Of a stretch of 64,000 nucleotides of DNA, positions 17,951 through 26,763 are shown in pieces. The position numbers were made by a program, and so were the translations under genes. The notes under the pieces were generated by a model, which saw only the letters and a program-made list of their open reading frames with translations, had not been told where the DNA came from and ran no database searches. The stretch comes from Agrobacterium tumefaciens (GTDB lineage Bacteria > Pseudomonadota > Alphaproteobacteria > Rhizobiales > Rhizobiaceae). Position 1 is the first letter of the stretch. Every line of letters begins with the position of its first letter. The stretch is from NCBI RefSeq assembly GCF_013337285.1, contig NZ_SUPW01000003.1, positions 248,001-312,000 of the forward strand, read 5' to 3'.

Positions 17951-18267
17951 GTCCACGTAGCTCAGCAGGATAGAGCACAGGATTCCTAGTTGATAATTGG
18001 GGGCTGCAGTCCGAAAGGCTGTAGTCGATCTGCTCAAATTCGGGGAACGCTTAGCTGGGCTTCCAGCATGCCAATCCCGAGCCAAGCTTCAGGCGAAAGC
18101 CTGTTGAAGGTGTAGAGACTGGTAGGGCAGCACCTAAAGGCCGAAAGGTCCATGGTGAAGGGACAGTCCAGACCACGAACGCCCTGCCCATTGGTGGCGG
18201 GACGGCGGTTAAAGCCGAAGTGGTATGAATCCTGGGGTCGGAGGTTCGAATCCTCTCGTGGACACCA
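17951..18267 (+). tRNA. tRNA-Arg(CCU), interrupted by a group I intron
   Basis: Exons 17951-17987 and 18228-18267 join to a complete cloverleaf: acceptor GTCCACG/CGTGGAC, D stem GCTC/GAGC, anticodon stem CAGGA/TCCTG with loop TTCCTAA (anticodon CCT, reading AGG), T arm with TTCGAAT, and an encoded CCA (18265-18267). The interruption lies directly after the third anticodon base. Without splicing the anticodon stem could not form, so the intron must be removed. The downstream catabolic locus starts 120 bases after the CCA. Confidence 0.95.
17988..18227 (+). ncRNA. Self-splicing group I intron in the tRNA-Arg anticodon loop
   Basis: A 240-base intron with the core of the subgroup seen in bacterial tRNA genes (IC3). 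The 5' exon ends in U and the intron ends in G (18227), as required. A G-rich guide sequence near 17999-18003 can pair with the exon end TTCCT. Core strings shared with the Azoarcus tRNA-Ile intron are CAAATTCGG (18035 on), GCCAAGCTTC (18081 on), TGAAGGTGTAGAGACT (18105-18120), CACCTAAAGG (18131 on) and AGTCCAG (18165 on). P7, the guanosine site, is GACT (18117-18120) with AGTC (18165-18168). It carries no ORF or homing endonuclease. Introns at this tRNA site are known from Agrobacterium. Confidence 0.93.
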
Positions 18268-18388
18268 TTTTTTCCTGTTTTATCCGCCGTTAAGATACAG
18301 ACCCTGCTCTGCAACCAGAACGGCCAAAACCTTTCGGACCGATATGGCCTGTCCGAAAGGTCGATTTCCGGCACGGTCTGCCGCGCGC

Positions 18389-19552
18389 CTACACCGCCAC
18401 CGGCGTAATCCAGCGCGGGTCGGTGCTTTCCGCGCTATCCACCACCGCTTCCACAAAGGCCACGCCCTTCAACCCGTCATAGGCAAGCGGAATATTGCGG
18501 CCAATCGCACCCGGCTCGCGGCTCGCCTTGCGGGCACGGATGGCTTCCGCAAAACCGGCATAAAGGTTGGCGAAGGCTTCCAGATATCCCTCCGGGTGAC
18601 CGGGCGGGGTGCGTGTTCGGACCCTTGCGTCTTCGGAAAGATCATCCGCGCCCCGCTTGATGGTCTGCACACGCCCGTTAAGCGGTGTATAGACGAGTTC
18701 GTTCGGCTGCTCCTGAAACCATTGCAGGGAGCCGGTCGCGCCGAAAACCCGCAGACGCACGCCGTTGGAATTACCGAGCGCCACCTGTGACGACCACAGG
18801 AGGCCCCGCGCGCCGCCGTCATAACGCATCATCACATGGGCATTGTCATCCAGCGCCCGCCCCGCCACGAAAGTGGCAAGATCGGCGGTAAGCGACTGTA
18901 GTTTCAGCCCGGTCACGAAGCCAGCCAGATGATAGGCATGGGTGCCGATATCGCCGATGGAGCCGCCGCGGCCGTTCTTCTTCGGGTCGGTGCGCCATGC
19001 CGCCTGGGCATTGCCCTGCTGTTCGATGGCCGTCGCCATCCATTCCAGCGGATATTCCACCTGTACGGTCCGAACCTCGCCGATCTCACCGGCCGCCACG
19101 CGCATACGGGCTTCATGCACCATCGGATAGCCGGAATAGGTATAGGTGACCCCCACAAAGCGGCCGCTTTCCCGCGACAGTTTTTCCAGCGCGATGGCGT
19201 CCGCCAGCGTCGCAGTCAGCGGTTTTTCGCAGATCACGTCAAAACCCGCCTCGATCAGCGCTTTCGCGATCGGGTAGTGGGTGAAATTCGGCGTGCAGAT
19301 CGCAACAGCGTCGACACGATCCTCGCGGGAAATCTCCCCGGCGATCAGGTCGTGATAGCTGCCATAGCTGCGGGCCGGGTCGAGCCCTTCATTGATCGCA
19401 AAGGCGCGGCCCTTTTCGGGGTCGACATCGAAGGCCCCGGCCACCAGCACCCATTTGCCATCAAGACGCGCGGCGAGACGGTGGATATTGCCGATATAAG
19501 CGCCCTGACCGCCGCCGATCATGCCCAGACGAAGTGGTCTTTCGATACTCAT
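18389..19552 (-). CDS. Gfo/Idh/MocA family oxidoreductase
   Basis: A 387-residue NAD(P)-dependent sugar or cyclitol dehydrogenase. The N-terminal Rossmann fold has GMIGGGQGAYIGNIH (GxGGxxG type); the EKPLTATLADA motif with its conserved Lys sits near residue 110; the GGSIGDIGTHAYHL segment near 205 supplies the family's catalytic Asp and His. Last gene of the leftward iolD-iolE-SDR-TIM-barrel unit; its start shares a base with the stop of the isomerase gene (TAATG), so the pair probably works on the same intermediate. Substrate is not readable; an inositol stereoisomer or a keto-glycoside are both possible. Confidence 0.85.
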   Translation of the reverse strand: MSIERPLRLGMIGGGQGAYIGNIHRLAARLDGKWVLVAGAFDVDPEKGRAFAINEGLDPARSYGSYHDLIAGEISREDRVDAVAICTPNFTHYPIAKALIEAGFDVICEKPLTATLADAIALEKLSRESGRFVGVTYTYSGYPMVHEARMRVAAGEIGEVRTVQVEYPLEWMATAIEQQGNAQAAWRTDPKKNGRGGSIGDIGTHAYHLAGFVTGLKLQSLTADLATFVAGRALDDNAHVMMRYDGGARGLLWSSQVALGNSNGVRLRVFGATGSLQWFQEQPNELVYTPLNGRVQTIKRGADDLSEDARVRTRTPPGHPEGYLEAFANLYAGFAEAIRARKASREPGAIGRNIPLAYDGLKGVAFVEAVVDSAESTDPRWITPVAV

Positions 19553-20613
19553 TATTCCTCCAGCCCCAACATGGCGCGGTTGGCATTGCGGTTCGCGCCG
19601 GATTTGACGAAATCGTCAAAGGCGCGGTCCGAAACGCGGATGATGTGGTCGGCGATGAAACGTGCGCCTTCAGACGCGCCGTCTTCCGGGTTTTTGACGA
19701 AACATTCCCACTCCAGCACCGCCCAGCCATCGAAGCCATACGTGGTGAGCTTGGTGAAGATCGCCCCGAAATCGACCTGCCCGTCGCCGGGGCTTCGGAA
19801 GCGGCCGGCCCTTTTGGACCACGGCTGATAACCGCCATAGGCGCCTGATTTTCCGTCTGGACGAAACTCGGCATCCTTGACGTGGAAGGTTTTGATCCGT
19901 TCGTGATAATGGTCGATGAAGGCGAGATAATCCATTCCCTGCAGAACCAGATGCGAGGGATCATACATCAGGTTCGCCCGGGGATGCTCCTTGACCTTGT
20001 CGAGAAACATCTCCCAACTGTGGCCGTCATGCAGGTCTTCGCTGGGATGGATTTCATAGCAGACATCCACGCCATGGGCGTCGAAGTCATCGAGGATCGG
20101 CGTCCAGCGGCGGGCAAGCTCGTCAAAGCCTTCCTCCACCAGCCCTTCCGGCCATTGTGGATAAGGATAAAGATAGGGCCATAAAAGCGCCCCGGGGAAG
20201 GTCACGTGGCGGTCGATGCCGAGGCGCTTTGAGGCGCGGGCGGCAAAGCGCAGTTGTTCCTCGGCCCATGCCCGACGCCTTGCGGGATTGCCGCGCACAT
20301 GCTCCGGCGCAAAACTGTCCATGATCGCGTCATGGGCGGGATGCACCGCCACAAGCTGCCCGGTGATGTGGGAGGCGAGTTCGGTGATCTCCAGCCCGTG
20401 CTCGCCGAGCATGCCCTTCAGATCATCACAATAGGCATCGCTTTCCGCTGCCTGTTTCATGTCGATCAGGCGCGTATCCCAGGTGGGAATCTGCACGCCC
20501 TTGAAGCCCTTGGCCGAGGCCCACGCCGCCAGCGAGGCAAGCGAATTATAGGGCGCCTCATCCGCGGCGAACTGCGCCAGAAAGACGCCAGGCCCCTTGA
20601 TGGTCCGCATCAT
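19552..20613 (-). CDS. Sugar phosphate isomerase/epimerase family TIM-barrel protein
   Basis: A 353-residue xylose-isomerase-like TIM barrel. Metal-site signatures are YEIHPSED near residue 180, MYDPSHLVLQG near 215, FHVKDAEF near 245 and VLEWECF near 320. The start ATGATG at 20613 has GGAGG seven bases upstream. Barrels of this length pair with Gfo/Idh dehydrogenases in many rhizobial loci and have been linked to epimerisation, inosose isomerisation or cleavage of 3-keto-glycosides; which applies here is unknown. It is one of two such barrels in the locus, the other being iolE. Confidence 0.82.
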   Translation of the reverse strand: MMRTIKGPGVFLAQFAADEAPYNSLASLAAWASAKGFKGVQIPTWDTRLIDMKQAAESDAYCDDLKGMLGEHGLEITELASHITGQLVAVHPAHDAIMDSFAPEHVRGNPARRRAWAEEQLRFAARASKRLGIDRHVTFPGALLWPYLYPYPQWPEGLVEEGFDELARRWTPILDDFDAHGVDVCYEIHPSEDLHDGHSWEMFLDKVKEHPRANLMYDPSHLVLQGMDYLAFIDHYHERIKTFHVKDAEFRPDGKSGAYGGYQPWSKRAGRFRSPGDGQVDFGAIFTKLTTYGFDGWAVLEWECFVKNPEDGASEGARFIADHIIRVSDRAFDDFVKSGANRNANRAMLGLEE

Positions 20614-20614
20614 C

Positions 20615-21427
20615 TTATTCCTCCAGCTTTTTCGCCGGCACCGGCGCGTCGTCGTAACCACCATAGACCGACTGATCGAAGGGGATCACGGCGCCCGTCA
20701 TCATGCCGCTGTCGCCGGATGCCATCCACAGGATGGCGCGGGCCACTTCGAGTGGATCGAGGATGCGCCCGAACGGCTTTGCCGCCGCCGCACGGTCGAT
20801 GAAATCGGGATCACCGGTCTCGGAGAGGACGAGCTTGCGCTCGTGATCGGAATTCATCCAGCCGATATCGAGCTGGTTCACATGGATACGATGGCGCATC
20901 AACGAAAAGCCGGCATGGCGGGTGACCGTGGCAAGCGCGCCCTTGGACGCCGCATAAGGCGCAAGGAAAGGCTGGCCTGTCAGACCCGACATTGATCCGA
21001 CATTAACGACACGACCCTCGATCCCCTCGCGGATCATCACCTTTGCTGCATCCTGAATGAGAAAGAATGGCGCACGCGTGTTGACCGCGAACATCCGGTC
21101 GAAAAGCTCGGGCGTCGTGTTGAGCATGTTGCCGCGATCTGTCAGCCCCGCCGCATTGACGAGAATATCGACCCGTCCGAAGCGTTTGTCCGTCGCCGGA
21201 ATGATACTGCGGACATCATCGATATCTCCGAGATCGGCCGCTACCATCTCGACGGGCACGCCCGATTTCTGCGTGATGGCATCAGCGACTGCCTGTCCCT
21301 TTTCCACGCCGCGCCCGACGATGACGATCCCTGCCGCACCCGCCTGTGCAAACACCTGCGCAACGGCTGCGCCCAGACCCTGGGTTCCGCCAGTAATAAC
21401 GGCGATCTTTCCTTCAATGCTGTTCAT
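20615..21427 (-). CDS. Short-chain dehydrogenase/reductase
   Basis: A 270-residue classical SDR. The cofactor motif is TGGTQGLG near residue 12, NAAG appears near 90, the catalytic Ser lies in VNVGSMSG, and the YAASK active site is near residue 158. The start overlaps the iolE stop by four bases. Within an inositol-type locus it probably oxidises or reduces a cyclitol or a derived sugar acid; cofactor preference is not clear by eye. Confidence 0.87.
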   Translation of the reverse strand: MNSIEGKIAVITGGTQGLGAAVAQVFAQAGAAGIVIVGRGVEKGQAVADAITQKSGVPVEMVAADLGDIDDVRSIIPATDKRFGRVDILVNAAGLTDRGNMLNTTPELFDRMFAVNTRAPFFLIQDAAKVMIREGIEGRVVNVGSMSGLTGQPFLAPYAASKGALATVTRHAGFSLMRHRIHVNQLDIGWMNSDHERKLVLSETGDPDFIDRAAAAKPFGRILDPLEVARAILWMASGDSGMMTGAVIPFDQSVYGGYDDAPVPAKKLEE

Positions 21428-22317
21428 TTCACGACCTCATAACCAGCGGCGTCCATGACGCGCAACAATTCCCTGTGTCCCTTGCGGGCCATGTCCAGCG
21501 GCGGGTTCTTGACCGGGTCCTGCTCCGCCTCGACCACGAACCAGCCCTCGTAACCTTTCGACGCCAGCGCCTTGACGATTGCCCCGAAATCCAGGCTGCC
21601 ATCGCCCGGCACCGTAAAGGCGCCCTTGATGACGGCATCGAGGAAACTCTCCCGGCTCCTGTCCAGTCCGTCGACAACCTCACGCCGGATATCCTTGGTG
21701 TGGACATGGGTGATGCGGCCATGGTGGTTTTCGATGACGCGCATGACGTCCCCGCCCGCAAAGGCCATGTGCCCGGCGTCAAACAGCAGGGGAACGGAAG
21801 AATGTTTCATGAAGAAATCAAGTTCCGGCTCGGTCTCCACCACGGCCGCCATATGGTGATGGTAGGAAATCGGCATGCCCTTTGCCGCGCACCAGTCGGC
21901 AAAGTCGGACATCTTGCGGCCATAGGCCGCCATGCCGGCCTCGTCGAGCCTTGGCTTCGTGGCAAGCGGGGCGGAACGCACGCCCTGAATGGAACGCGCC
22001 GTTTCGCCATAAACGACGCAGGGCGCGCCGGCGGCGATGAAGAATTCCATCTGCTGCGCGATGCGGTCTTTCTCCGCCTCGATGTCGCCATCCAGCAGCA
22101 GGCCGGAAAACCAGCCACCGCACACCGATATGCCGTAGCGGTCGAGGATCGGCCCAAGCTGCGCCATATCCATCGGAAACCGGCGTCCGGTCTCCATGCC
22201 GGTAAAGCCCGCCTCGCTTGCCTGCCGCAGGCATTCCTCAAGGCTCACATCGTCGGAAAGCTCGGCCAGATCGTCATTCCACCAGGCAATCGGCGCAATA
22301 CCAAGTCTTGCTTTCAT
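21424..22317 (-). CDS. iolE: Inosose dehydratase (2-keto-myo-inositol dehydratase)
   Basis: IolE removes water from scyllo-inosose to give the diketone that IolD hydrolyses. The 297 residues show the family start RLGIAPIAWWNDDLAEL, EAGFTGMETGRRFP, ISYHHHMAAVVE (metal-binding His/Glu), LLFDAGHMAFAGGD, HVHTKDIRR, and the end WFVVEAEQDP. The start ATG at 22317 lies one base after the iolD stop (22319), so iolD and iolE are co-translated. A frame extending to 22449 runs into iolD and is a shadow. Confidence 0.9.
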   Translation of the reverse strand: MKARLGIAPIAWWNDDLAELSDDVSLEECLRQASEAGFTGMETGRRFPMDMAQLGPILDRYGISVCGGWFSGLLLDGDIEAEKDRIAQQMEFFIAAGAPCVVYGETARSIQGVRSAPLATKPRLDEAGMAAYGRKMSDFADWCAAKGMPISYHHHMAAVVETEPELDFFMKHSSVPLLFDAGHMAFAGGDVMRVIENHHGRITHVHTKDIRREVVDGLDRSRESFLDAVIKGAFTVPGDGSLDFGAIVKALASKGYEGWFVVEAEQDPVKNPPLDMARKGHRELLRVMDAAGYEVVK

Positions 22318-22318
22318 C

Positions 22319-24190
22319 TCAGACCCCCACTCGCTGCGCCTTGCGGATGTTTTCCTGCGCAGCGCGGGCGGCACGCACGGCCTCGAAGCTGGAAACAGTC
22401 GGAACCCCGACATCCCAGTCGGCATCGCCCGGCACCCATTTCCACGCATCGGAAACGATGGAGATGACGGTCACGCCATCATTGCCCTGCGCCCAGATCA
22501 TCGCGTCTTCAAGATCGGCAAGGCTCTCGGCCTTGCGCGCATGGGCGCCCATGGCTTCCGCATGTTTGACGAAATCCACATGCAGCGGATTTTCCCTGTC
22601 CCTGATGCGGCAATCTGCCAGCAGATTGTTGAAACCGGGAACGCCCTTGGCCTGCTGCAGACGGTTGATGACGGCATAGCCGCCATTATCGCAGACCACC
22701 ACGATCATCCGGTGCCCGGTGAGTGCGGCCGAATAAATATCCGAGTTCATCATCATGTAGGTTCCATCCCCCAGCATGACGATTGGAACGCCGCCGGCAC
22801 CGCCCGGCCCTTCCTGCGCCATCGAGCAGCCCCAGCCGGCGGCGATTTCATAACCCATGCAGGAAAAACCGAATTCGCAGTCGAACGTATTCGGGTTCTT
22901 GACCCGCCATCCCTTGGTCACCTCACCCGGCGTTCCACCCGCCGCCGCGATCAGCGTATCTTCGGGCCGCGCAACCCGGTTCAGCACGCCGACCACCTGC
23001 GCATAAGACGGAACCGGCGCATTGGTGACACGCTGGTGTTCGTCGAGCAGATTATCCCATTCTGCGAACAGCGTTTTGGCCCGCTGCATATGGGTGGCAT
23101 CGGCCTTGTAGGCACCAAGCACGTGGTCCAGTTCGTCAATCGCCTCGAGCGCATCGCCGACGACGGAAAGCGCCCGGTGTTTCACCGCGTCGAAGCGGGC
23201 GGCATTGACGGAAATGAACTGCGCATCGCGGGAGAACGCCGTCCAGGAACCCGTCGTGAAATCCTGAAGCCGGGTACCGATCGCCAGCACGACATCCGCC
23301 TCTTTCGCCAGCGCATTCGCCGAGGTCGATCCGACGATGCCGATCGGCCCGGCATGGACCGGATGGTGATGGGTAAGCGCGCCCTTGCCGGCGATGGTTT
23401 CAACCACTGGAATGCCGCGCTTTGCGGCAAACTCGGCAAGGCGTTCTTCCGCCAGCGAATAACGCACGCCACCGCCGGAAATGATAAGCGGCCGTTTTGC
23501 CTGCGCCAGCAGCCGCGCGGCGGCGGCCACGGCGTCACGGTCCGGACGCGGGCGCGGAATTTTCCAGACCTTCGGTTCAAAGAAGACCGCCGGATAATCG
23601 AAAGCGATTTCCTGCGTATCCTGTGCGAGACCGATAAAGGCCGGGCCGCAATCGGCCGGATCGAGCATGGTGGCGACCGCCTGCGGCAGCGATTGCAGCA
23701 ATTGTTCCGGCAGCACGATCCTGTCCCAGTAACGCACCACGGATTTGAACGCGTCATTAACGGTCAATGTCGGATCGCCGAAATGCTCGACCTGCTGCAG
23801 AACCGGGTCCGGCAGGCGGCTTGCGAAAGTATCGCCCGCAATGAGGAGAACGGGCAGCCGGTTGGCCATGGCGACACCGGCGGCGGTTACCATGTTCAAC
23901 GCCCCCGGCCCGATCGAGGTCGCGGCGACCATGATCTGCCTGCGCCGCTTTGCCTTGGCAAAGCCGATTGCGGCAAGCGCCATGGATTGCTCGTTCTGCC
24001 CGCGCCAGGTCGGCAACTTGTCCTGCACCGTCTCCAGCGCTTCGGAAAAGCATGTGACGTTGCCGTGCCCGAAAATGGCGAACACGCCGGCAAACAGCGG
24101 AACGCGCTCTCCGTCGATCTCGGTAAACTGGTTGCACAGGTAACGTACTAGCGCCTGAGCCATGGTCAGGCGTAAGGTCTTTGCGGTCAT
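22319..24190 (-). CDS. iolD: 3D-(3,5/4)-trihydroxycyclohexane-1,2-dione acylhydrolase
   Basis: A thiamine-diphosphate enzyme that opens the cyclitol ring to 5-deoxy-glucuronate. The 623 residues start with the very typical TLRLTMAQALVRYL, then FGHGNVTCFSEALE, the cofactor Glu in QNEQSMALAAIGFA near residue 75, a central Rossmann domain, and the ThDP motif GDGTYMMMNSDIY ... VCDNGGY around residues 470-500. First gene of the leftward unit, with GGAGGAGG six bases before the ATG at 24190. Its presence with iolE is the best evidence that the locus handles an inositol. Confidence 0.92.
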   Translation of the reverse strand: MTAKTLRLTMAQALVRYLCNQFTEIDGERVPLFAGVFAIFGHGNVTCFSEALETVQDKLPTWRGQNEQSMALAAIGFAKAKRRRQIMVAATSIGPGALNMVTAAGVAMANRLPVLLIAGDTFASRLPDPVLQQVEHFGDPTLTVNDAFKSVVRYWDRIVLPEQLLQSLPQAVATMLDPADCGPAFIGLAQDTQEIAFDYPAVFFEPKVWKIPRPRPDRDAVAAAARLLAQAKRPLIISGGGVRYSLAEERLAEFAAKRGIPVVETIAGKGALTHHHPVHAGPIGIVGSTSANALAKEADVVLAIGTRLQDFTTGSWTAFSRDAQFISVNAARFDAVKHRALSVVGDALEAIDELDHVLGAYKADATHMQRAKTLFAEWDNLLDEHQRVTNAPVPSYAQVVGVLNRVARPEDTLIAAAGGTPGEVTKGWRVKNPNTFDCEFGFSCMGYEIAAGWGCSMAQEGPGGAGGVPIVMLGDGTYMMMNSDIYSAALTGHRMIVVVCDNGGYAVINRLQQAKGVPGFNNLLADCRIRDRENPLHVDFVKHAEAMGAHARKAESLADLEDAMIWAQGNDGVTVISIVSDAWKWVPGDADWDVGVPTVSSFEAVRAARAAQENIRKAQRVGV

Positions 24191-24230
24191 CTCGCCTCCT
24201 CCTGCGGATGGTTGTTGATATGTTTTGGAA

Positions 24231-24269
24231 TACATATTGACAAATTCAGCGCTTTGCAATGATTATTGC
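24231..24269. promoter_or_regulatory. Divergent iolD/iolG-like promoter with palindromic operator
   Basis: The palindrome GCAATGATTATTGC (24256-24269) lies between the divergent units. For the rightward genes, TTGACA (24237-24242) and TGATTA (24260-24265) are 17 bases apart and the palindrome covers the -10. For the leftward genes, TTGCAA (reverse strand, 24259-24254) and TATGTA (24236-24231) are also 17 bases apart and the palindrome covers the -35. One bound protein could thus control both directions. The same palindrome recurs before the RpiR gene and the ABC transporter operon. Confidence 0.6.
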
Positions 24270-24294
24270 CAAATACCTCGGGAGGAAAATTTCA

Positions 24295-25302
24295 ATGCTG
24301 AGAATTGCAGTGCTTGGCGTGGGCCGCATCGGCCGCATGCATGCGGAAAACATCGTCGCTCATCCACGTGCGACCTTGGCTGGTATCTTTGATGTATACG
24401 AGCCCTCGGCGAAAGAAATTGCCGAAAAGCTTGATGTGACACGATTTGAGTCGGCGGAGGCGGTTTTCACTTCACCCAAAGTCGATGCCGTGCTGATCGC
24501 CACCTCAACCCCCACCCATGCGGACCTGCTGGAAAAGGCGGTTGCGGCGGGAAAACCTGTGCTCTGCGAGAAGCCCATCGATCTCTCCCTCGACCGCGTC
24601 AACGCCTGTGCAACAAAAATTGCCGGCAGCGGCGTACCGATCATGCTCGGCTTCGTCCGGCGTTTTGACAGCGGACACCGCGCCGTGCGTGAGGCGATCA
24701 AAAACGGAACGATAGGCGATCTGCATCAGGTCGTCATCACCTCGCGCGACCCCGGCATGGCGCCCGCCGCCTATATCGAAATGTCGGGCGGCATTTTCCG
24801 CGACATGACGATCCACGATTTCGACATGGCCCGCTTCATTCTGGGTGAAGAGATCAGCCAAGTCTCGGCCACCGGTTCGCGGCTGGTCGACCCGGCGATG
24901 ATGGAAAAATGCGACGACTACGACACCGTAACCGTGGTGCTGAAAACCGCTTCGGGCAAACAATGCACAATCAGCAATTCGCGGCGCGCGGTTTATGGCT
25001 ACGATCAGCGGGTGGAAGCTTTCGGAAGTGCCGGCATGGCGATTTCCGAAAACCGGACGCTCAATCACCTGCGCCTCCACACCGAAAGCGGCACCGACCG
25101 GGCAGCACCGCTGATGAACTTCTTCATCGACCGGTATTCCGATGCCTTCGCAGCGGAAATCAGCGCCTTCGTCGAGGCCGTGGAACAGGGCAAGGCACCG
25201 GAGGTCGGCTTCGAAGACGGCCGGCTGGCATTGCTTCTCGCCGAAGCGGCAATCCGCTCCGTCGCTGAAGGGCGCACCGTCAACACAAGCGAGATGGGGT
25301 AA
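24295..25302 (+). CDS. Inositol 2-dehydrogenase-like Gfo/Idh oxidoreductase
   Basis: A 335-residue dehydrogenase close to IolG in layout: Rossmann motif AVLGVGRIGRMHAENI at the N-terminus, VLCEKPIDLSLDRV with the conserved Lys near residue 97, GGIFRDMTIHDFDMARF near 165-180 with the catalytic Asp and His, and C-terminal ASGKQCTISNSRRA and YGYDQRVEAFGSAG. It would oxidise an inositol to an inosose with NAD+, feeding IolE. The ATG at 24295 has GGAGG 9 bases upstream; the frame starting at 24259 lies in the promoter. First gene of the rightward unit. Confidence 0.85.
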   Translation: MLRIAVLGVGRIGRMHAENIVAHPRATLAGIFDVYEPSAKEIAEKLDVTRFESAEAVFTSPKVDAVLIATSTPTHADLLEKAVAAGKPVLCEKPIDLSLDRVNACATKIAGSGVPIMLGFVRRFDSGHRAVREAIKNGTIGDLHQVVITSRDPGMAPAAYIEMSGGIFRDMTIHDFDMARFILGEEISQVSATGSRLVDPAMMEKCDDYDTVTVVLKTASGKQCTISNSRRAVYGYDQRVEAFGSAGMAISENRTLNHLRLHTESGTDRAAPLMNFFIDRYSDAFAAEISAFVEAVEQGKAPEVGFEDGRLALLLAEAAIRSVAEGRTVNTSEMG

Positions 25303-25305
25303 ACC

Positions 25306-26736
25306 ATGTACGCGAATTTTGGACTTTTCATAGATGGCCGCTGGCTTGCCGGTGCCGCAACAGGTGAGGTCGTCTCTCCGGTCACCGGCGCGGTGCTGGG
25401 CGAGGTGACGCTTGCTAACGCCGATCAAACCCGCAGCGCGATCAACGCGGCCGCAGCCGCCCTTCCGAAACTGCGCGCCATGGGCGGCTTCGCACGCGCC
25501 GAAGCGCTGCACAGGGCCGCCGACGAAATGCTGCGCCGTGCCGATGAAGGCGCAACGATGATCTCGCTGGAGACCGGTAAACCGATTGCCCAGGCTGGCC
25601 GCGAATGGACGCTTTCCTGCGACCAGTTCCGCTGGTTCGCCGAAGAAGCGCGCCGCATCTATGGCCGCATCGTCGACAGCCGGGTGCCCGGCGGACGGTT
25701 TGAGGTGACCCGCGAGGCCGTGGGCATCGTCGGCGCTTTCACCGCCTGGAATTTTCCGGCCGCCCTTCCGGCCCGCAAACTCGCCCCGGCGCTCGCCGCC
25801 GGATGCCCCGTCGTGCTGCGCCCCTCATCCCAGACGCCGGGTGTCGCGATGGTCATGGTCGACTGCCTGAGGGCCGCCGGCTTGCCCGATGGCGCCGTCA
25901 ATCTGGTTGTCGGCTCGACCGCCGATACCTATGGCCCGATCATGGCGGACAAGCGTGTGCGCAAGGTGTCGCTGACGGGCTCCACCCGGGTCGGCCAGCA
26001 AATGATCCGTGACGCTGCTGAGACCGTGAAGAAGGTCTCGATGGAACTGGGCGGCAATGCGCCCCTCATCATTTATGACGATGCGCATCTCGACAACGCG
26101 CTCGATCTTGCCGTGCCCACCAAATTCGCCAATTGCGGCCAGGTCTGCGTCACGCCGGATCGCATCTTCGTTCACGAGAGCCTGCATGACGCCTTTGTCG
26201 ACGGTTTCGTGACCCGTGCGGCCAAGATCAGGCTCGGTGACGGGCTTGACCCCGATACCGGGATGGGGCCGCTCATCAATGCCGGTCGCCTTGAGGACAT
26301 CGAGGCGGTGGTTGCCGAGGCCGTGCGCGCCGGCGCAAAAATCGCCCATGGCGGCAAGCGCCCGTCGCATCTGAACCACGGTTTCTTTTTCGAACCCACC
26401 GTGCTGACCGGCGTGACGGACACGATGAGGGTTTTTGCCGAAGAGAATTTCGGGCCGATTGCCGCAATCACCCGTTTCAGCACCGAGGAAGAGGTTCTGG
26501 AGCGGGCCAATGCCTCGGATATGGGCCTTTCCGCCTATGCATTCACCCGTTCCCCGGACAGGGCACGGCGAACCGTGGCGGCGCTGAAATCCGGCATGGT
26601 CGGCATCAACAGTTTCGCGCTCGCCGCATCCGAAGCGCCTTTTGGCGGCACGAACCATTCCGGCATGGGGCGTGAGGGTGGTATCGAGGGGATAAGCGAT
26701 TATCTCGAAACCAAACTCGCCCAGATCGTCTTCTAA
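25306..26736 (+). CDS. NAD(P)-dependent semialdehyde dehydrogenase family protein
   Basis: A 476-residue aldehyde dehydrogenase of the succinate-semialdehyde (GabD) type. Active-site landmarks: AWNFPAALPARKLAPALAAG, the Glu in MELGGNAPLI near residue 248, and the nucleophilic Cys in FANCGQVC near residue 282. It starts three bases after the iolG-like stop. It is not an MmsA/IolA-like CoA-acylating enzyme by its motif set, so malonate semialdehyde to acetyl-CoA is unlikely to be its job. It could oxidise the aldehyde of 5-deoxy-glucuronate or a small aldehyde released by the neighbouring aldolase. Confidence 0.86.
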   Translation: MYANFGLFIDGRWLAGAATGEVVSPVTGAVLGEVTLANADQTRSAINAAAAALPKLRAMGGFARAEALHRAADEMLRRADEGATMISLETGKPIAQAGREWTLSCDQFRWFAEEARRIYGRIVDSRVPGGRFEVTREAVGIVGAFTAWNFPAALPARKLAPALAAGCPVVLRPSSQTPGVAMVMVDCLRAAGLPDGAVNLVVGSTADTYGPIMADKRVRKVSLTGSTRVGQQMIRDAAETVKKVSMELGGNAPLIIYDDAHLDNALDLAVPTKFANCGQVCVTPDRIFVHESLHDAFVDGFVTRAAKIRLGDGLDPDTGMGPLINAGRLEDIEAVVAEAVRAGAKIAHGGKRPSHLNHGFFFEPTVLTGVTDTMRVFAEENFGPIAAITRFSTEEEVLERANASDMGLSAYAFTRSPDRARRTVAALKSGMVGINSFALAASEAPFGGTNHSGMGREGGIEGISDYLETKLAQIVF

Positions 26737-26763
26737 AAACAGACATTCTTGCAGGAGAATCCC

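Noticed and set aside
24259-24294. Upstream start for the iolG-like gene at ATG 24259
   Set aside because: It lies inside the palindrome and -10 region; the ATG at 24295 has GGAGG at the right spacing.
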